Assembly (NCBI GenBank): GCA_029059925.1 | Contig: JAIDVA010000158.1 | Coordinates: forward strand, 1 to 25,069 | DNA length: 25,069 nucleotides | Direction: 5' to 3' | Origin: Eubacterium sp. | Lineage (GTDB): Bacteria > Bacillota > Clostridia > Oscillospirales > Acutalibacteraceae | Translations under genes and position numbers: made by a program | The notes under the pieces: generated by a model | What the model was told of the DNA's origin: nothing | Database searches by the model: none | What the model saw: the letters and a program-made list of their open reading frames with translations, nothing else | Shown here: one piece after another, positions 15,322-22,433 of the stretch | Numbering within the stretch: the stretch's first letter is position 1 | Layout of the letters: every line of letters starts with the position of its first letter

Positions 15322-16635
15322 TCATTTACGGTTAATTTCCAACACCGTATTATAATCCCTTTGCTTTTCATCCCCTATCATTGAAAGAACAAAGGTATCA
15401 ATGTCTGCAAGTATCGGATTTTCAGCACCCATCTTTTTCTCAATAATATGAGTAACGGGATGCAGTCTTTTCAGAAGCTTTTCCATAGCATTATACATCG
15501 GCGTGCCCTTAACATAAGGCTCATTACCGATAAATATATTACGCACAAGCTCAATACCGACATCCTTTGCAAGCATATTTTCAATACTCTTATCAACCCT
15601 GAAGCAAAGCAACCTGCCCAACTTTTTCAGCGTGAATTTGTCAAGAATTTTCTTTGCCGGCGCAGGGAGTATTTCATCCATTTTCCAATCAATCATTCTG
15701 TCAAAACGCCACTGAAAATATTCAGCTGCGGTTTTTCCGTCCTTGTCATAATCAAAATCATTAATGGTATATGACTTGATGGCAAGAGTATTGTTATCCT
15801 CAAAGGTAACCTTTCTGTAAGCACACGGACAGCCAACAAAGCAGCCTGTCTGCACATCGGTGATCGTGTTACCCATCTTGGTAGTATAATCCGTAACTGC
15901 CTGTGCGTGCATATGACCGGTGAAAATCAGATCAAGCCCCGCATCTGCAAGTGTTGTTGCAACATTTTCCCAATCAGTCAGCTTAGCATCGCCAATCAGG
16001 TTCATAACGGCTGAGAAAGGCAAAAGCGGATAATGTGTCATTGCGAATATGTAATTACCACTTTCGTGAGCCTCTTTAATCTGCTCAAGCGCCCACTGCA
16101 TCTGATTATCCCAAATACCCTTGAAGTCCTTGCAGTCACCGTCACAATTGAGAGCAAGCAGCCTTATTCCGTCTGCAAGCTGTGCAACATAGCTCATACT
16201 TTCCTTGTGCTCACTTATTGCACTGCCAAAGCCAAAATCCTTATAAAAATCTCTCAGTTCGTCTCTTGGCATACCCTTGACAGGTATGATCTTATCGCCA
16301 TCAAATTCAGCAGGCTCACCATCTTCGCAATAATCGTGACGTGCTGTAATAATGTAAATCCTTTTCCCCTGTTCGGCAAGCCTATAAAGCCTTTCCCTGA
16401 AGCCTACATGACTCTGATACTCGCCACGGTAAACAAGGTCGCCGGGAATAAGAATAACATCCGTATCCTTATCCTGTGCTATCTGCTCAAAGCCTGCATC
16501 AATAATAGCAGGTGTTTCAGCAACACATTTTTGGTCCGTCCTGCTCCTTTGCTCATATGCGTCACCCGTACGTTTAAACGAGCTATCATAGTAGTGAGTA
16601 TCGGTTACAAGAAAAAAGGAAAATGGTTTTGCCAT
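15322..16635 (-). CDS. Calcineurin-like metallophosphoesterase with altered metal motif
   Basis: 437 residues, no signal peptide, so probably cytoplasmic. The N-terminal ~290 residues carry metallophosphoesterase motifs: VTDTHYY (Asp12, His14), IPGDLVYRGE (Asp66), AMTHYPL and FTGHMHAQ. The usual GNHD/E motif is ARHD here (residues 98-101), so the metal-ligand Asn is replaced by Arg while His and Asp remain. The C-terminal ~140 residues hold no motif I recognise. The substrate is unknown; phosphodiesters and phospho-sugars are both possible. AAAGGGGATG precedes the ATG. It is the first gene of a two-gene unit with the GPH transporter, pointing to a carbohydrate-linked role (inference). Confidence 0.85.
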   Translation of the reverse strand: MAKPFSFFLVTDTHYYDSSFKRTGDAYEQRSRTDQKCVAETPAIIDAGFEQIAQDKDTDVILIPGDLVYRGEYQSHVGFRERLYRLAEQGKRIYIITARHDYCEDGEPAEFDGDKIIPVKGMPRDELRDFYKDFGFGSAISEHKESMSYVAQLADGIRLLALNCDGDCKDFKGIWDNQMQWALEQIKEAHESGNYIFAMTHYPLLPFSAVMNLIGDAKLTDWENVATTLADAGLDLIFTGHMHAQAVTDYTTKMGNTITDVQTGCFVGCPCAYRKVTFEDNNTLAIKSYTINDFDYDKDGKTAAEYFQWRFDRMIDWKMDEILPAPAKKILDKFTLKKLGRLLCFRVDKSIENMLAKDVGIELVRNIFIGNEPYVKGTPMYNAMEKLLKRLHPVTHIIEKKMGAENPILADIDTFVLSMIGDEKQRDYNTVLEINRK

Positions 16636-16739
16636 ATTTTCATCCCCTTTACTACCTAATAATATACAACTTTTGTCTGAATTTTTAAACAGATAAAATC
16701 ACAAACAATGTTAGTATTATCACCGTAATCGACTTGCGT

Positions 16740-17549
16740 CTATTTTCTTGCTTTTTTTCTGAATTCAAGCGGAGAACAACCAATTGCATTTTTAAAGCTG
16801 GATGAAAAATACTGCTGGTCTGCATAGTGCAATACTTTTGATATATCACCTATGCTCATATTTGTATGTATAAGATATACCTTAGCAGCATCAATTTTTC
16901 TTTCAAGATAATACTGATATGGCGTCATGCCATATTCCTCTTTAAAAATGTTAATAATATAATTCTTCGAATAATTAACATCTGCACAAAGATCATCAAG
17001 ATTAAAATGACTCTCTACAGATTCATCAAGCATTCTTTTTATTTTATGAGCAATATTATCATTATCCATTTCAACCCTGTTTCTGATATACATAAAAATC
17101 TGCATAAGCTCAAGACTTACAGCACTCAAAATTTTATCATAGCTTATATCCTGTTTCGCAAGACGAACTATGCTTTCAAAATGGGGCTTAACATTACAGT
17201 TCTTGAACAAATATGTGTTATCAGGCAAATAGCATTCTGCCATTGTTTGTGCAAGTTTGCCGTCAAACACAATCCACAGCTTATGCCAAGGATTTTTTGC
17301 ATCAGGGAAATATTTATGATCACTGCCAAGCTTTAAAAAGAAAACATCATTTTTCTCAGGGGTAAGGTGCTGACCATCAATATCCAGGGTTCCGCTGCCA
17401 TCAATAATATACTCAAGTGCCATCATATCAGAATTCTTACGTTCTATTCTGAAAGTATCATCACAATAAGTCTCACCTACTATAAGCACCTGCATCGGGT
17501 CATTATCCGAAATAAATGACACAAAGTTTTTAAAATCTTCCTTCATCAT
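16740..17549 (-). CDS. AraC-family transcriptional regulator
   Basis: 269 residues. The N-terminal cupin-like ligand domain (1-150) includes ALEYIIDGSGTLDIDGQ. The C-terminal AraC tandem HTH (about 170-268) includes FNLDDLCADVNYSKNYIINIFKEEYGMTPYQYYLERKI in part and the family signature ISKVLHYADQQYFSSSFKNAIGCSPLEFRKK. The ATG at 17549 is chosen; one codon later is equally possible. It is transcribed divergently from the GH36 alpha-galactosidase across 117 bp, and codirectionally with the phosphoesterase-transporter pair. It is therefore the likely activator of one or both in response to an alpha-galactoside (inference). The intergenic DNA is very AT-rich and has TGCA-ATAA-TGCA just upstream of the galactosidase, but no clear operator. 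Confidence 0.92.
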   Translation of the reverse strand: MMKEDFKNFVSFISDNDPMQVLIVGETYCDDTFRIERKNSDMMALEYIIDGSGTLDIDGQHLTPEKNDVFFLKLGSDHKYFPDAKNPWHKLWIVFDGKLAQTMAECYLPDNTYLFKNCNVKPHFESIVRLAKQDISYDKILSAVSLELMQIFMYIRNRVEMDNDNIAHKIKRMLDESVESHFNLDDLCADVNYSKNYIINIFKEEYGMTPYQYYLERKIDAAKVYLIHTNMSIGDISKVLHYADQQYFSSSFKNAIGCSPLEFRKKARK

Positions 17550-17666
17550 AGTAATAATCCTAACATTTTATTCAATTTTTTCTATTCTAATTAAAATTAA
17601 AATGTGATAATTTATTAATAACACAAAAACTGCAATAATGCAAATATTATTTTTTGGAGATAAAAA

Positions 17667-19754
17667 ATGAACATCATTAAACAAGACAATAATATCTTTA
17701 TTCTCGAAACAGAGAATACACATTATGTAATAGGTATTGATGAAATCGGTTATAATCACCATATCCATTGGGGTAAAAAATGCAATCCTGCTGACTATTA
17801 TATCAATGATATCGGTGATGAAAATTCAAACCACACAATGCTGGACGAGTACAGACAGGAGCTGACACCATTTGGCCAGACTATGTACCGTGACTGCGAT
17901 ATTAAAGCCGAATTTGATGACAAGTGCCGTGAAATTAACCTTGAATATATCGGCTCAAGCTCTACAAAGGATACACTGTCTCTAACATTTGCTGACAAGT
18001 ATTATCCGCTTGAGATTACACTGCACTATCAGATTTTTGAGGGACTTGATATAATCAAGCGTTACTCTACACTCAAAAATACGGGCACAGGAAAAATCTG
18101 TTTTGAAAGAATTTCAAGCGCTCAGTTCAATCTGCCGTCAGTAAAGCCATACACTTTCAGAAATACAAACGGCGCCTGGGGCGGTGAATTTATTGAAAGC
18201 AATAATATCCTTGACGGCGGCTATACAATATTTGAAAGCCGCAGAGGTGCATCAAATCACAATAATTCCCCATATTTTATCGCATATCAGAATGCTGATG
18301 AAAATACCGGTGATGTGTACTTTGCATCACTTGCATACAGCGGCAATTTCAAGGTAAGCTGCTCAAGGGATTTATACGGTGTTACACGTGTAGTTGTGGG
18401 TATGAATGACTTTGATTTTTCACATACCTTAAATGGCGGTGAAAGCCTTGATACTCCACCTGTTTACTGCGGATACACACAGGGCTTTGGCGATATGACA
18501 AGACAGATGAACCGTTTTTGCGTTAATCATCTTCTTCCAAAGCAGTTTAATAATGAAACACTGCCGGTACTCTATAATTCGTGGGAGGCAACGGAATTTG
18601 CCGTAAATGTAAAGCAGCAGACTGAGCTTGCAAGGCTTGCAGCAAAAATGGGTGTCGAGCTTTTTGTCATGGATGACGGATGGTTCGGACAGCGTAAAAA
18701 TGACCGTGCCGGACTCGGTGACTGGTATGTTAATAAAGAAAAATTCCCTAACGGACTGGATGAATTAATTAATGCTGTCAATGAGCTTGGCATGGATTTC
18801 GGCATCTGGGTTGAGCCTGAAATGGTGAATGCCGACAGTGATTTGTTCAGAGCACATCCCGATTGGGCATATCATTATCCAAACAGAAAGGCGTGCGAGC
18901 TCAGAAATCAGCTTGTACTCAATATGACAAGAGAGGATGTTCAGGATTACATATTCAATGTACTTGATGACCTGCTCTCCAACCACAACATAAAATATGT
19001 CAAGTGGGATATGAACCGTCCGTTCTCTGAAACCGGCGCAGAAAACCTTGAAAATCCCAAAATGTATTCCTATCTGCATACTATGGCGGTATATAGTATA
19101 GTTGACAAGCTTAAGGAGCTGCATCCTGATGTTGCTATTGAGAGCTGTGCATCAGGCGGCGGACGTTGTGACCTCGGTGCACTATCCCACTATGATCAGG
19201 CATGGACGAGTGATAATACCGATGGCATAGACAGAATGACTATCCAGAAGGGCTACTCACTCTTAAGACCAACCAAAACGATGCGTGCATGGGTAACAGA
19301 CATTGCCGGCATAAATAAGCCTTGCTCACTTGATTTCCGCTTTGCAGTTGCCATGCAGGGTTCACTTGGTATCGGCGGCGACCTTACAAAATACAGCGTA
19401 GAAGATTTGGAAATCTGCAAAAAGAACATTGAAATTTACAAGCAGATACGTGATATTGTTCAGTTCGGCGACCTTTACAGAGTTCTTGATATTGAAAAGG
19501 ACGAAGTGCTGCTCAATCAGTATGTAAGCGAAGATAAATCAAAGGCTGTCGCTTTTCTGCTTGCAAACGGCACAAGATTCTATAAAAAGAGAATCCCTGT
19601 TTGCTTTAAGGGTCTTGATGATAATAAGCAGTATAAATTAACCGTTCAGAATAAAACCTATGAAAAAAGCGGTGCTTATCTTGCTGCTATCGGTATCCCG
19701 CTCCATATCCGCGGTGTGGATTATAATGAAGTAATACAAATTGAAGAGGTATAA
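17667..19754 (+). CDS. Alpha-galactosidase, GH36
   Basis: Hydrolyses terminal alpha-galactosyl residues from melibiose, raffinose-type sugars or galactomannan fragments. It has 695 residues, normal for bacterial GH36 (RafA/MelA/AgaR type). The N-terminal beta-supersandwich domain (1-310) is followed by a TIM barrel with FVMDDGWFGQRKNDRAGLGD, the nucleophile Asp448 in KWDMNR and the acid/base Asp516 in TSDNTDG, after the conserved ESCASGGGRCDLG. A C-terminal beta domain follows. No signal peptide, so it acts in the cytoplasm on imported sugar. A TTGGAG ribosome binding site lies just upstream. It is divergent from an AraC regulator and close to a GPH transporter that may deliver its substrate. 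Confidence 0.95.
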   Translation: MNIIKQDNNIFILETENTHYVIGIDEIGYNHHIHWGKKCNPADYYINDIGDENSNHTMLDEYRQELTPFGQTMYRDCDIKAEFDDKCREINLEYIGSSSTKDTLSLTFADKYYPLEITLHYQIFEGLDIIKRYSTLKNTGTGKICFERISSAQFNLPSVKPYTFRNTNGAWGGEFIESNNILDGGYTIFESRRGASNHNNSPYFIAYQNADENTGDVYFASLAYSGNFKVSCSRDLYGVTRVVVGMNDFDFSHTLNGGESLDTPPVYCGYTQGFGDMTRQMNRFCVNHLLPKQFNNETLPVLYNSWEATEFAVNVKQQTELARLAAKMGVELFVMDDGWFGQRKNDRAGLGDWYVNKEKFPNGLDELINAVNELGMDFGIWVEPEMVNADSDLFRAHPDWAYHYPNRKACELRNQLVLNMTREDVQDYIFNVLDDLLSNHNIKYVKWDMNRPFSETGAENLENPKMYSYLHTMAVYSIVDKLKELHPDVAIESCASGGGRCDLGALSHYDQAWTSDNTDGIDRMTIQKGYSLLRPTKTMRAWVTDIAGINKPCSLDFRFAVAMQGSLGIGGDLTKYSVEDLEICKKNIEIYKQIRDIVQFGDLYRVLDIEKDEVLLNQYVSEDKSKAVAFLLANGTRFYKKRIPVCFKGLDDNKQYKLTVQNKTYEKSGAYLAAIGIPLHIRGVDYNEVIQIEEV

Positions 19755-19757
19755 TAG

Positions 19758-19793
19758 AAAGTCCTGAACATTATGTATGTTCAGGACTTTTGT
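19758..19793 (+). terminator. Rho-independent terminator after the alpha-galactosidase gene
   Basis: A 13-bp perfect stem (19758-19770 with 19778-19790) and a 7-base loop, with the T-rich 3' end running into TTTTGTT. It starts 3 bases after the stop codon. Confidence 0.9.
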
Positions 19794-19821
19794 TATTGGT
19801 TCAAATTTTTTAAATTTACTC

Positions 19822-19850
19822 TTGATTATTTGAAATGTGTCTGCTATAAT
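19822..19850 (+). promoter_or_regulatory. Strong extended -10 sigma-A promoter for the aldolase-like gene
   Basis: TTGATT (19822-19827), a 17-bp spacer and a perfect TATAAT (19845-19850) preceded by TG at the extended -10 position. Transcription would begin near 19857, right before the palindrome described next. Confidence 0.85.
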
Positions 19851-19860
19851 AGCACTGATC

Positions 19861-19888
19861 CACTTTAAAGCGACGAGACTTTAAAGTG
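19861..19888 (+). promoter_or_regulatory. Palindromic leader or operator of the aldolase-like gene
   Basis: CACTTTAAAG (19861-19870) and CTTTAAAGTG (19879-19888) are perfect 10-bp inverted repeats around an 8-base loop CGACGAGA. They sit at the predicted 5' end of the mRNA. No T-run follows, so it is not a terminator. TAAAGYG recurs at 19866, 19882, 19890 and 19910, the last running into the ribosome binding site. AGCACT (19851-19856) can compete for AGTGCT (19885-19890). It may be a repressor site at +5 to +32 or a structured 5' UTR. I cannot match it to a known riboswitch class. Confidence 0.6.
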
Positions 19889-19927
19889 CTAAAGCGAATG
19901 AAGTATTATTAAAGTGAGGTTAATATT

Positions 19928-20905
19928 ATGAACGCAAGAAAAGGTAATCTTATGTCTGTGCGTACAGACGTTAAGGTATTGGATGCCACAATACGTGACG
20001 GCGGTCTTTGCAACAATTTTGAATTTACAGACGAATTTGTAACAGAGCTTTACAAGACAAACATCAAATCAGGTGTTGATTATATGGAATTCGGCTATCG
20101 TGCATCAAAAAATCTTTTTGACCCAAAGGATTACGGCAAATGGAAGTTCTGTGACGAGGCTGACATCAGAAGTATCGTCGGTGATAATATTTCCGATATG
20201 AAAATTGCGGTTATGGCAGATGTAGGCAGATGTGATTTTAAAGAGGATTTCCTGCCTAAATCAGAATCAGTTGTTGATATGGTTCGTGTTGCATGCTATA
20301 TTCACCAGATTCCGGCTGCAATTGAAATGATTGAGCATTTTAACAATCTCGGCTACGAAACCACCTGCAACATTATGGCAATCAGCCAGGCAAATTCCGA
20401 GCAGGTTGAGGAAGCACTTGAAATGCTTGGCCAGAGCAAGGTTGATGTTATCTATCTTGTTGACTCATACGGCTCACTCTATCCCGAATCAGCAGGCAAG
20501 CTTGCTGCAAAATATCTTGAAATCGGCGAGAAATACGGCAAGGCAATCGGCTTCCACGCACATAACAACCAGAATCTTGCCTTTGCAAATACAATTGAAA
20601 CATTATCATTCGGTGTATCTTATCTCGATGCAACTGCATCAGGTATGGGCAGAGGTGCAGGCAACTGTGCAATGGAGCTGCTCCTCGGCTTCCTTAAAAA
20701 CCCCAAGTATAATCTTTACAGCCTGCTCACCTTCCTTGAAAAATATATGATTCCGCTCAAAGCAAGCGGTGTAGTATGGGGCTATGATGTACAGTATATG
20801 CTCACCGGTCAGCTTAACCGCCATCCACGCGAAGCAATGGCATTTACAGCTGACAAGAGAATTGATTACTGCGAATTTTACAAAGGTTTGCTTGACAACG
20901 ACTAA
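19928..20905 (+). CDS. DRE-TIM metallolyase / aldolase-like protein, function unassigned
   Basis: 325 residues of the HMGL-like (pyruvate carboxyltransferase / 4-hydroxy-2-oxovalerate aldolase) TIM barrel. Metal-site motifs are present: LDATIRDGG near residues 18-26 (RDGG in place of the usual RDG/RDGxQ) and HAHNNQNLA near 212-220. Conserved ends include GMGRGAGN. Members use a divalent metal to make or break C-C bonds at 2-oxoacids, but the substrate cannot be assigned; it is too short for 2-isopropylmalate or homocitrate synthase and has no acetyl-CoA domain or aldehyde dehydrogenase partner nearby. ATG 19928 has GAGG 8 bases upstream; Met9 is a possible alternative. It is a single-gene unit with its own strong promoter. 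The promoter of the next operon overlaps its 3' end. Confidence 0.82.
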   Translation: MNARKGNLMSVRTDVKVLDATIRDGGLCNNFEFTDEFVTELYKTNIKSGVDYMEFGYRASKNLFDPKDYGKWKFCDEADIRSIVGDNISDMKIAVMADVGRCDFKEDFLPKSESVVDMVRVACYIHQIPAAIEMIEHFNNLGYETTCNIMAISQANSEQVEEALEMLGQSKVDVIYLVDSYGSLYPESAGKLAAKYLEIGEKYGKAIGFHAHNNQNLAFANTIETLSFGVSYLDATASGMGRGAGNCAMELLLGFLKNPKYNLYSLLTFLEKYMIPLKASGVVWGYDVQYMLTGQLNRHPREAMAFTADKRIDYCEFYKGLLDND

Positions 20906-20920
20906 TCGTCGTATTATAAT
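20892..20920 (+). promoter_or_regulatory. Perfect consensus sigma-A promoter of the thiamine uptake operon
   Basis: TTGACA (20892-20897), a 17-bp spacer and TATAAT (20915-20920). The -35 box lies in the last codons of the aldolase-like gene and its stop codon (20903-20905) is in the spacer. A 5-bp inverted repeat ACGAC/GTCGT (20898-20902, 20908-20912) also sits in the spacer. Transcription should start near 20927, about 10 bases before the riboswitch. Confidence 0.88.
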
Positions 20921-20936
20921 AAAAAACAACTTAATA

Positions 20937-21009
20937 AGTCAGGGGTGCTGAATTTATTCGGCTGAGATTATACCCTTTGAACCGTACGTTAGCACGAACG
21001 GCAAAGACT
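20937..21009 (+). ncRNA. TPP (thiamine pyrophosphate) riboswitch aptamer
   Basis: Conserved TPP core in order: GGGGTGC (20942-20948), GCTGAGA (20961-20967) and CCCTTTGAACC (20973-20983), followed by a P4/P5 arm with CGTT/AACG and GCAAAGAC. P1 closes as AGTC (20937-20940) with GACT (21006-21009). The 3' sensor arm is more divergent than the classic GCGUAGGGA form. It precedes genes for a thiamine-type ABC transporter, as expected for feedback control of uptake by TPP. Confidence 0.93.
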
Positions 21010-21028
21010 ATGTAATTAGCATAATTGC

Positions 21029-21075
21029 ACCCTATTCCGACAGCTTTGTCCGAATAGGGTTTTCTTTTTTCTTTT
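21029..21075 (+). terminator. TPP-controlled intrinsic terminator (riboswitch expression platform)
   Basis: Stem ACCCTATTC (21029-21037) with GAATAGGGT (21052-21060), then a C/C mismatch and GAC/GTC, followed by a T-rich tract to 21075. GCACCC (21027-21032), overlapping the 5' arm, is complementary to GGGTGC (20943-20948) in the aptamer P2 strand, with AATT/AATT flanking. An antiterminator is thus available when the aptamer is empty. TPP binding would free the terminator and switch the operon off (inference from complementarity). Confidence 0.88.
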
Positions 21076-21120
21076 GACTTGTTAGGAAATTTTAGCCAAA
21101 GAAAAGTCGAACAAAATAAG

Positions 21121-21227
21121 GTTTAAATCAACAAATTTTCGCTTATACGTCGTTAAATTTTTATCGAATACAAAAGTATGCGATAAAAATTATGTCTTGT
21201 CTAACCAAAAATTTGAATGATTTAAAC
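21121..21227. repeat. Nested inverted repeat (outer 18 bp, inner near-perfect hairpin)
   Basis: Outer arms 21121-21139 and 21208-21227 pair over 18 bp (GTTTAAATCA/TGATTTAAAC and CAAATTTT/AAAATTTG) with a 1-by-2 internal loop. Inside, 21156-21166 and 21181-21191 form an 11-bp perfect stem (AATTTTTATCG), continued after one mismatch by ATAC-AAAA-GTAT. There is no ORF. This could be a small MITE remnant or a structured RNA in the leader of the thiamine operon. The 314 bases between the riboswitch terminator and the next gene (21076-21389) hold only this and the following repeat. Confidence 0.65.
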
Positions 21228-21236
21228 TGCACTGCA

Positions 21237-21345
21237 CCTAAAACAATCAGTTTTTTGTGCATAGCATCCATTTCTTTGACGCAGGTATACTAGCGTATAT
21301 CAAGGCAAAAAATGATGCTTGGTGCGGAAAACTGATTGTTTTAGG
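21237..21345. repeat. 109-bp long inverted repeat with 18-bp perfect ends
   Basis: CCTAAAACAATCAGTTTT (21237-21254) and its exact inverse at 21328-21345. The pairing continues inward through G-U-rich pairs (21255-21260), AGCATC/GATGCT (21263-21268, 21314-21319), TTGA/TCAA and TATAC/GTATA. As RNA, nearly the whole segment folds into one long hairpin. No terminator T-run follows. A non-autonomous MITE-like insertion or a conserved leader RNA are both possible. Confidence 0.65.
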
Positions 21346-21389
21346 CTATTGGGTTCAACTCTTATTTGGCTTAGAAAGGAGTGCTGTTT

Positions 21390-21689
21390 ATGAAAGCGAG
21401 TGTTGCAATTCAGGTTTTACCTGATGTTCAGAGCGAGGATGAGCTTATCCGCATTGTGGATGAGGTTATCGCCTACATCAAAAGCACAGGTCTTAACTGC
21501 TATGTAGGTCCGTTCGAAACAACCATCGAGGGCGAAAGCTATGACGAGCTTATGGAAATTGTTGCAAACTGTCAGAAGGTTGCAATAAATGCCGGCTGTC
21601 CGAGCGTCAGCGCTTATGTTAAGGTTGTTTACAACCCTGAAGGCGAGGTTCTCACCATTGACAAAAAAGTTACAAAGCATCACCAATAA
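21390..21689 (+). CDS. MTH1187/YkoF-type thiamine-binding protein
   Basis: 99 residues, the size and pattern of the MTH1187 (DUF77) family of small ferredoxin-like fold proteins that bind thiamine or its pyrimidine part and are linked to thiamine transporters. Seen: MKASVAIQVLPD at the start, VDEVIAYIKSTGLNCYVGPFETTIEGESYDELMEIV in part, and NAGCPSVSAYVKVVY near the end. It has no signal peptide, so it is cytoplasmic. GTG 21381 also opens the frame, but AAAGGAG at 21375-21381 is the ribosome binding site for ATG 21390. It is the first gene after the TPP riboswitch. Its 3' end overlaps the permease gene in another frame. Confidence 0.88.
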   Translation: MKASVAIQVLPDVQSEDELIRIVDEVIAYIKSTGLNCYVGPFETTIEGESYDELMEIVANCQKVAINAGCPSVSAYVKVVYNPEGEVLTIDKKVTKHHQ

Positions 21690-22431
21690 AGCTGCACCGG
21701 CTGCAGCAATTGCCACGGTGCTGATAATATGGTATGTCTGCTGTGAAGGTGAGGTTGTTCCTGCTTATATGCTGCCGTCACCTGCTGATGTATTAAATGC
21801 TTTTGCCGCTAATTTTTCAATTATGATAGAGCAGGCAAAGGTAACACTACAGGAGGCAGTTTACGGACTTGGTATAGGAATTGCACTTGCATTTATTGTG
21901 GCAACTCTTATGGACAGATTTTCATTTTTATATAAGGCAATCTATCCAATCCTTATCATAACACAGACAATACCAACCATTGCAATTGCACCGCTGCTTG
22001 TTTTGTGGATGGGCTTTGGCATGGCACCTAAAATTACACTTATCACATTAACCACCTTTTTCCCTATTTCCATTGGACTGCTTGAGGGATATCAGTCAGC
22101 CGATATTGACGAAATCAATATGATGCGCTCAATGGGAGCAAACAGATTTCAGATATTCAGACACATTAAGCTGCCTGCTGCAGCACCGTCGTTTTTTTCA
22201 GGACTGAAAATTTCGGCTGCATACGCTGTTGTAGGTGCTGTTATATCCGAGTGGCTCGGCGGTTTTAATGGGCTTGGTGTTTATATGACAAGAGTACAAA
22301 AGGCATATGCCTTTGACAAGATGTTTGCCGTGATTGTATTTGTATCGGCAATCAGTCTGCTGCTTATGGCACTTGTCAGCCTGCTGCAAAAAATTGCAAT
22401 GCCCTGGCAAAAAAAGAAAAAGGAAATATAA
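21658..22431 (+). CDS. thiX: ABC transporter permease, ThiX-like (thiamine precursor uptake)
   Basis: Inner membrane permease of a binding-protein-dependent ABC importer. Its open frame reaches back to 21589, deep inside the previous gene. TTG 21658 is proposed, because GGCGAGG lies 9 bases upstream and the protein then begins MTKKLQS just before the first membrane helix (APAAAIATVLIIWYVCC), giving 257 residues. ATG 21616 is an alternative lacking a ribosome binding site. About six transmembrane helices are visible. The EAA loop for contact with the ATPase reads MRSMGANRFQIFRHIKLPAAAP. The C-terminus is basic (KKKKEI). It is close to the ThiX/SsuC/TauC group; the specific role is assigned from the riboswitch and ThiY-like neighbour. 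Overlap with the preceding gene suggests translational coupling. Confidence 0.85.
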   Translation: MTKKLQSITNKAAPAAAIATVLIIWYVCCEGEVVPAYMLPSPADVLNAFAANFSIMIEQAKVTLQEAVYGLGIGIALAFIVATLMDRFSFLYKAIYPILIITQTIPTIAIAPLLVLWMGFGMAPKITLITLTTFFPISIGLLEGYQSADIDEINMMRSMGANRFQIFRHIKLPAAAPSFFSGLKISAAYAVVGAVISEWLGGFNGLGVYMTRVQKAYAFDKMFAVIVFVSAISLLLMALVSLLQKIAMPWQKKKKEI

Positions 22432-22433
22432 TT

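Noticed and set aside
16033..16659. 208-codon open frame on the plus strand
   Set aside because: Antisense to the metallophosphoesterase gene, no ribosome binding site and no recognisable domain.
19861..19888. Guanidine-II (mini-ykkC) riboswitch, because the hairpin loop contains ACGA
   Set aside because: That class needs two tandem hairpins each capped by ACGR closed directly by the stem; only one hairpin with an 8-base loop is present, and the downstream gene is not a guanidine-type gene.
19851..19927. T-box leader before the aldolase-like gene
   Set aside because: No T-box antiterminator motif (GGTGG), no specifier stem and no terminator between the promoter and the gene.
21121..21345. 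CRISPR array or insertion sequence in the thiamine leader
   Set aside because: Repeats are inverted and occur once each, with no spacers; there is no transposase frame.
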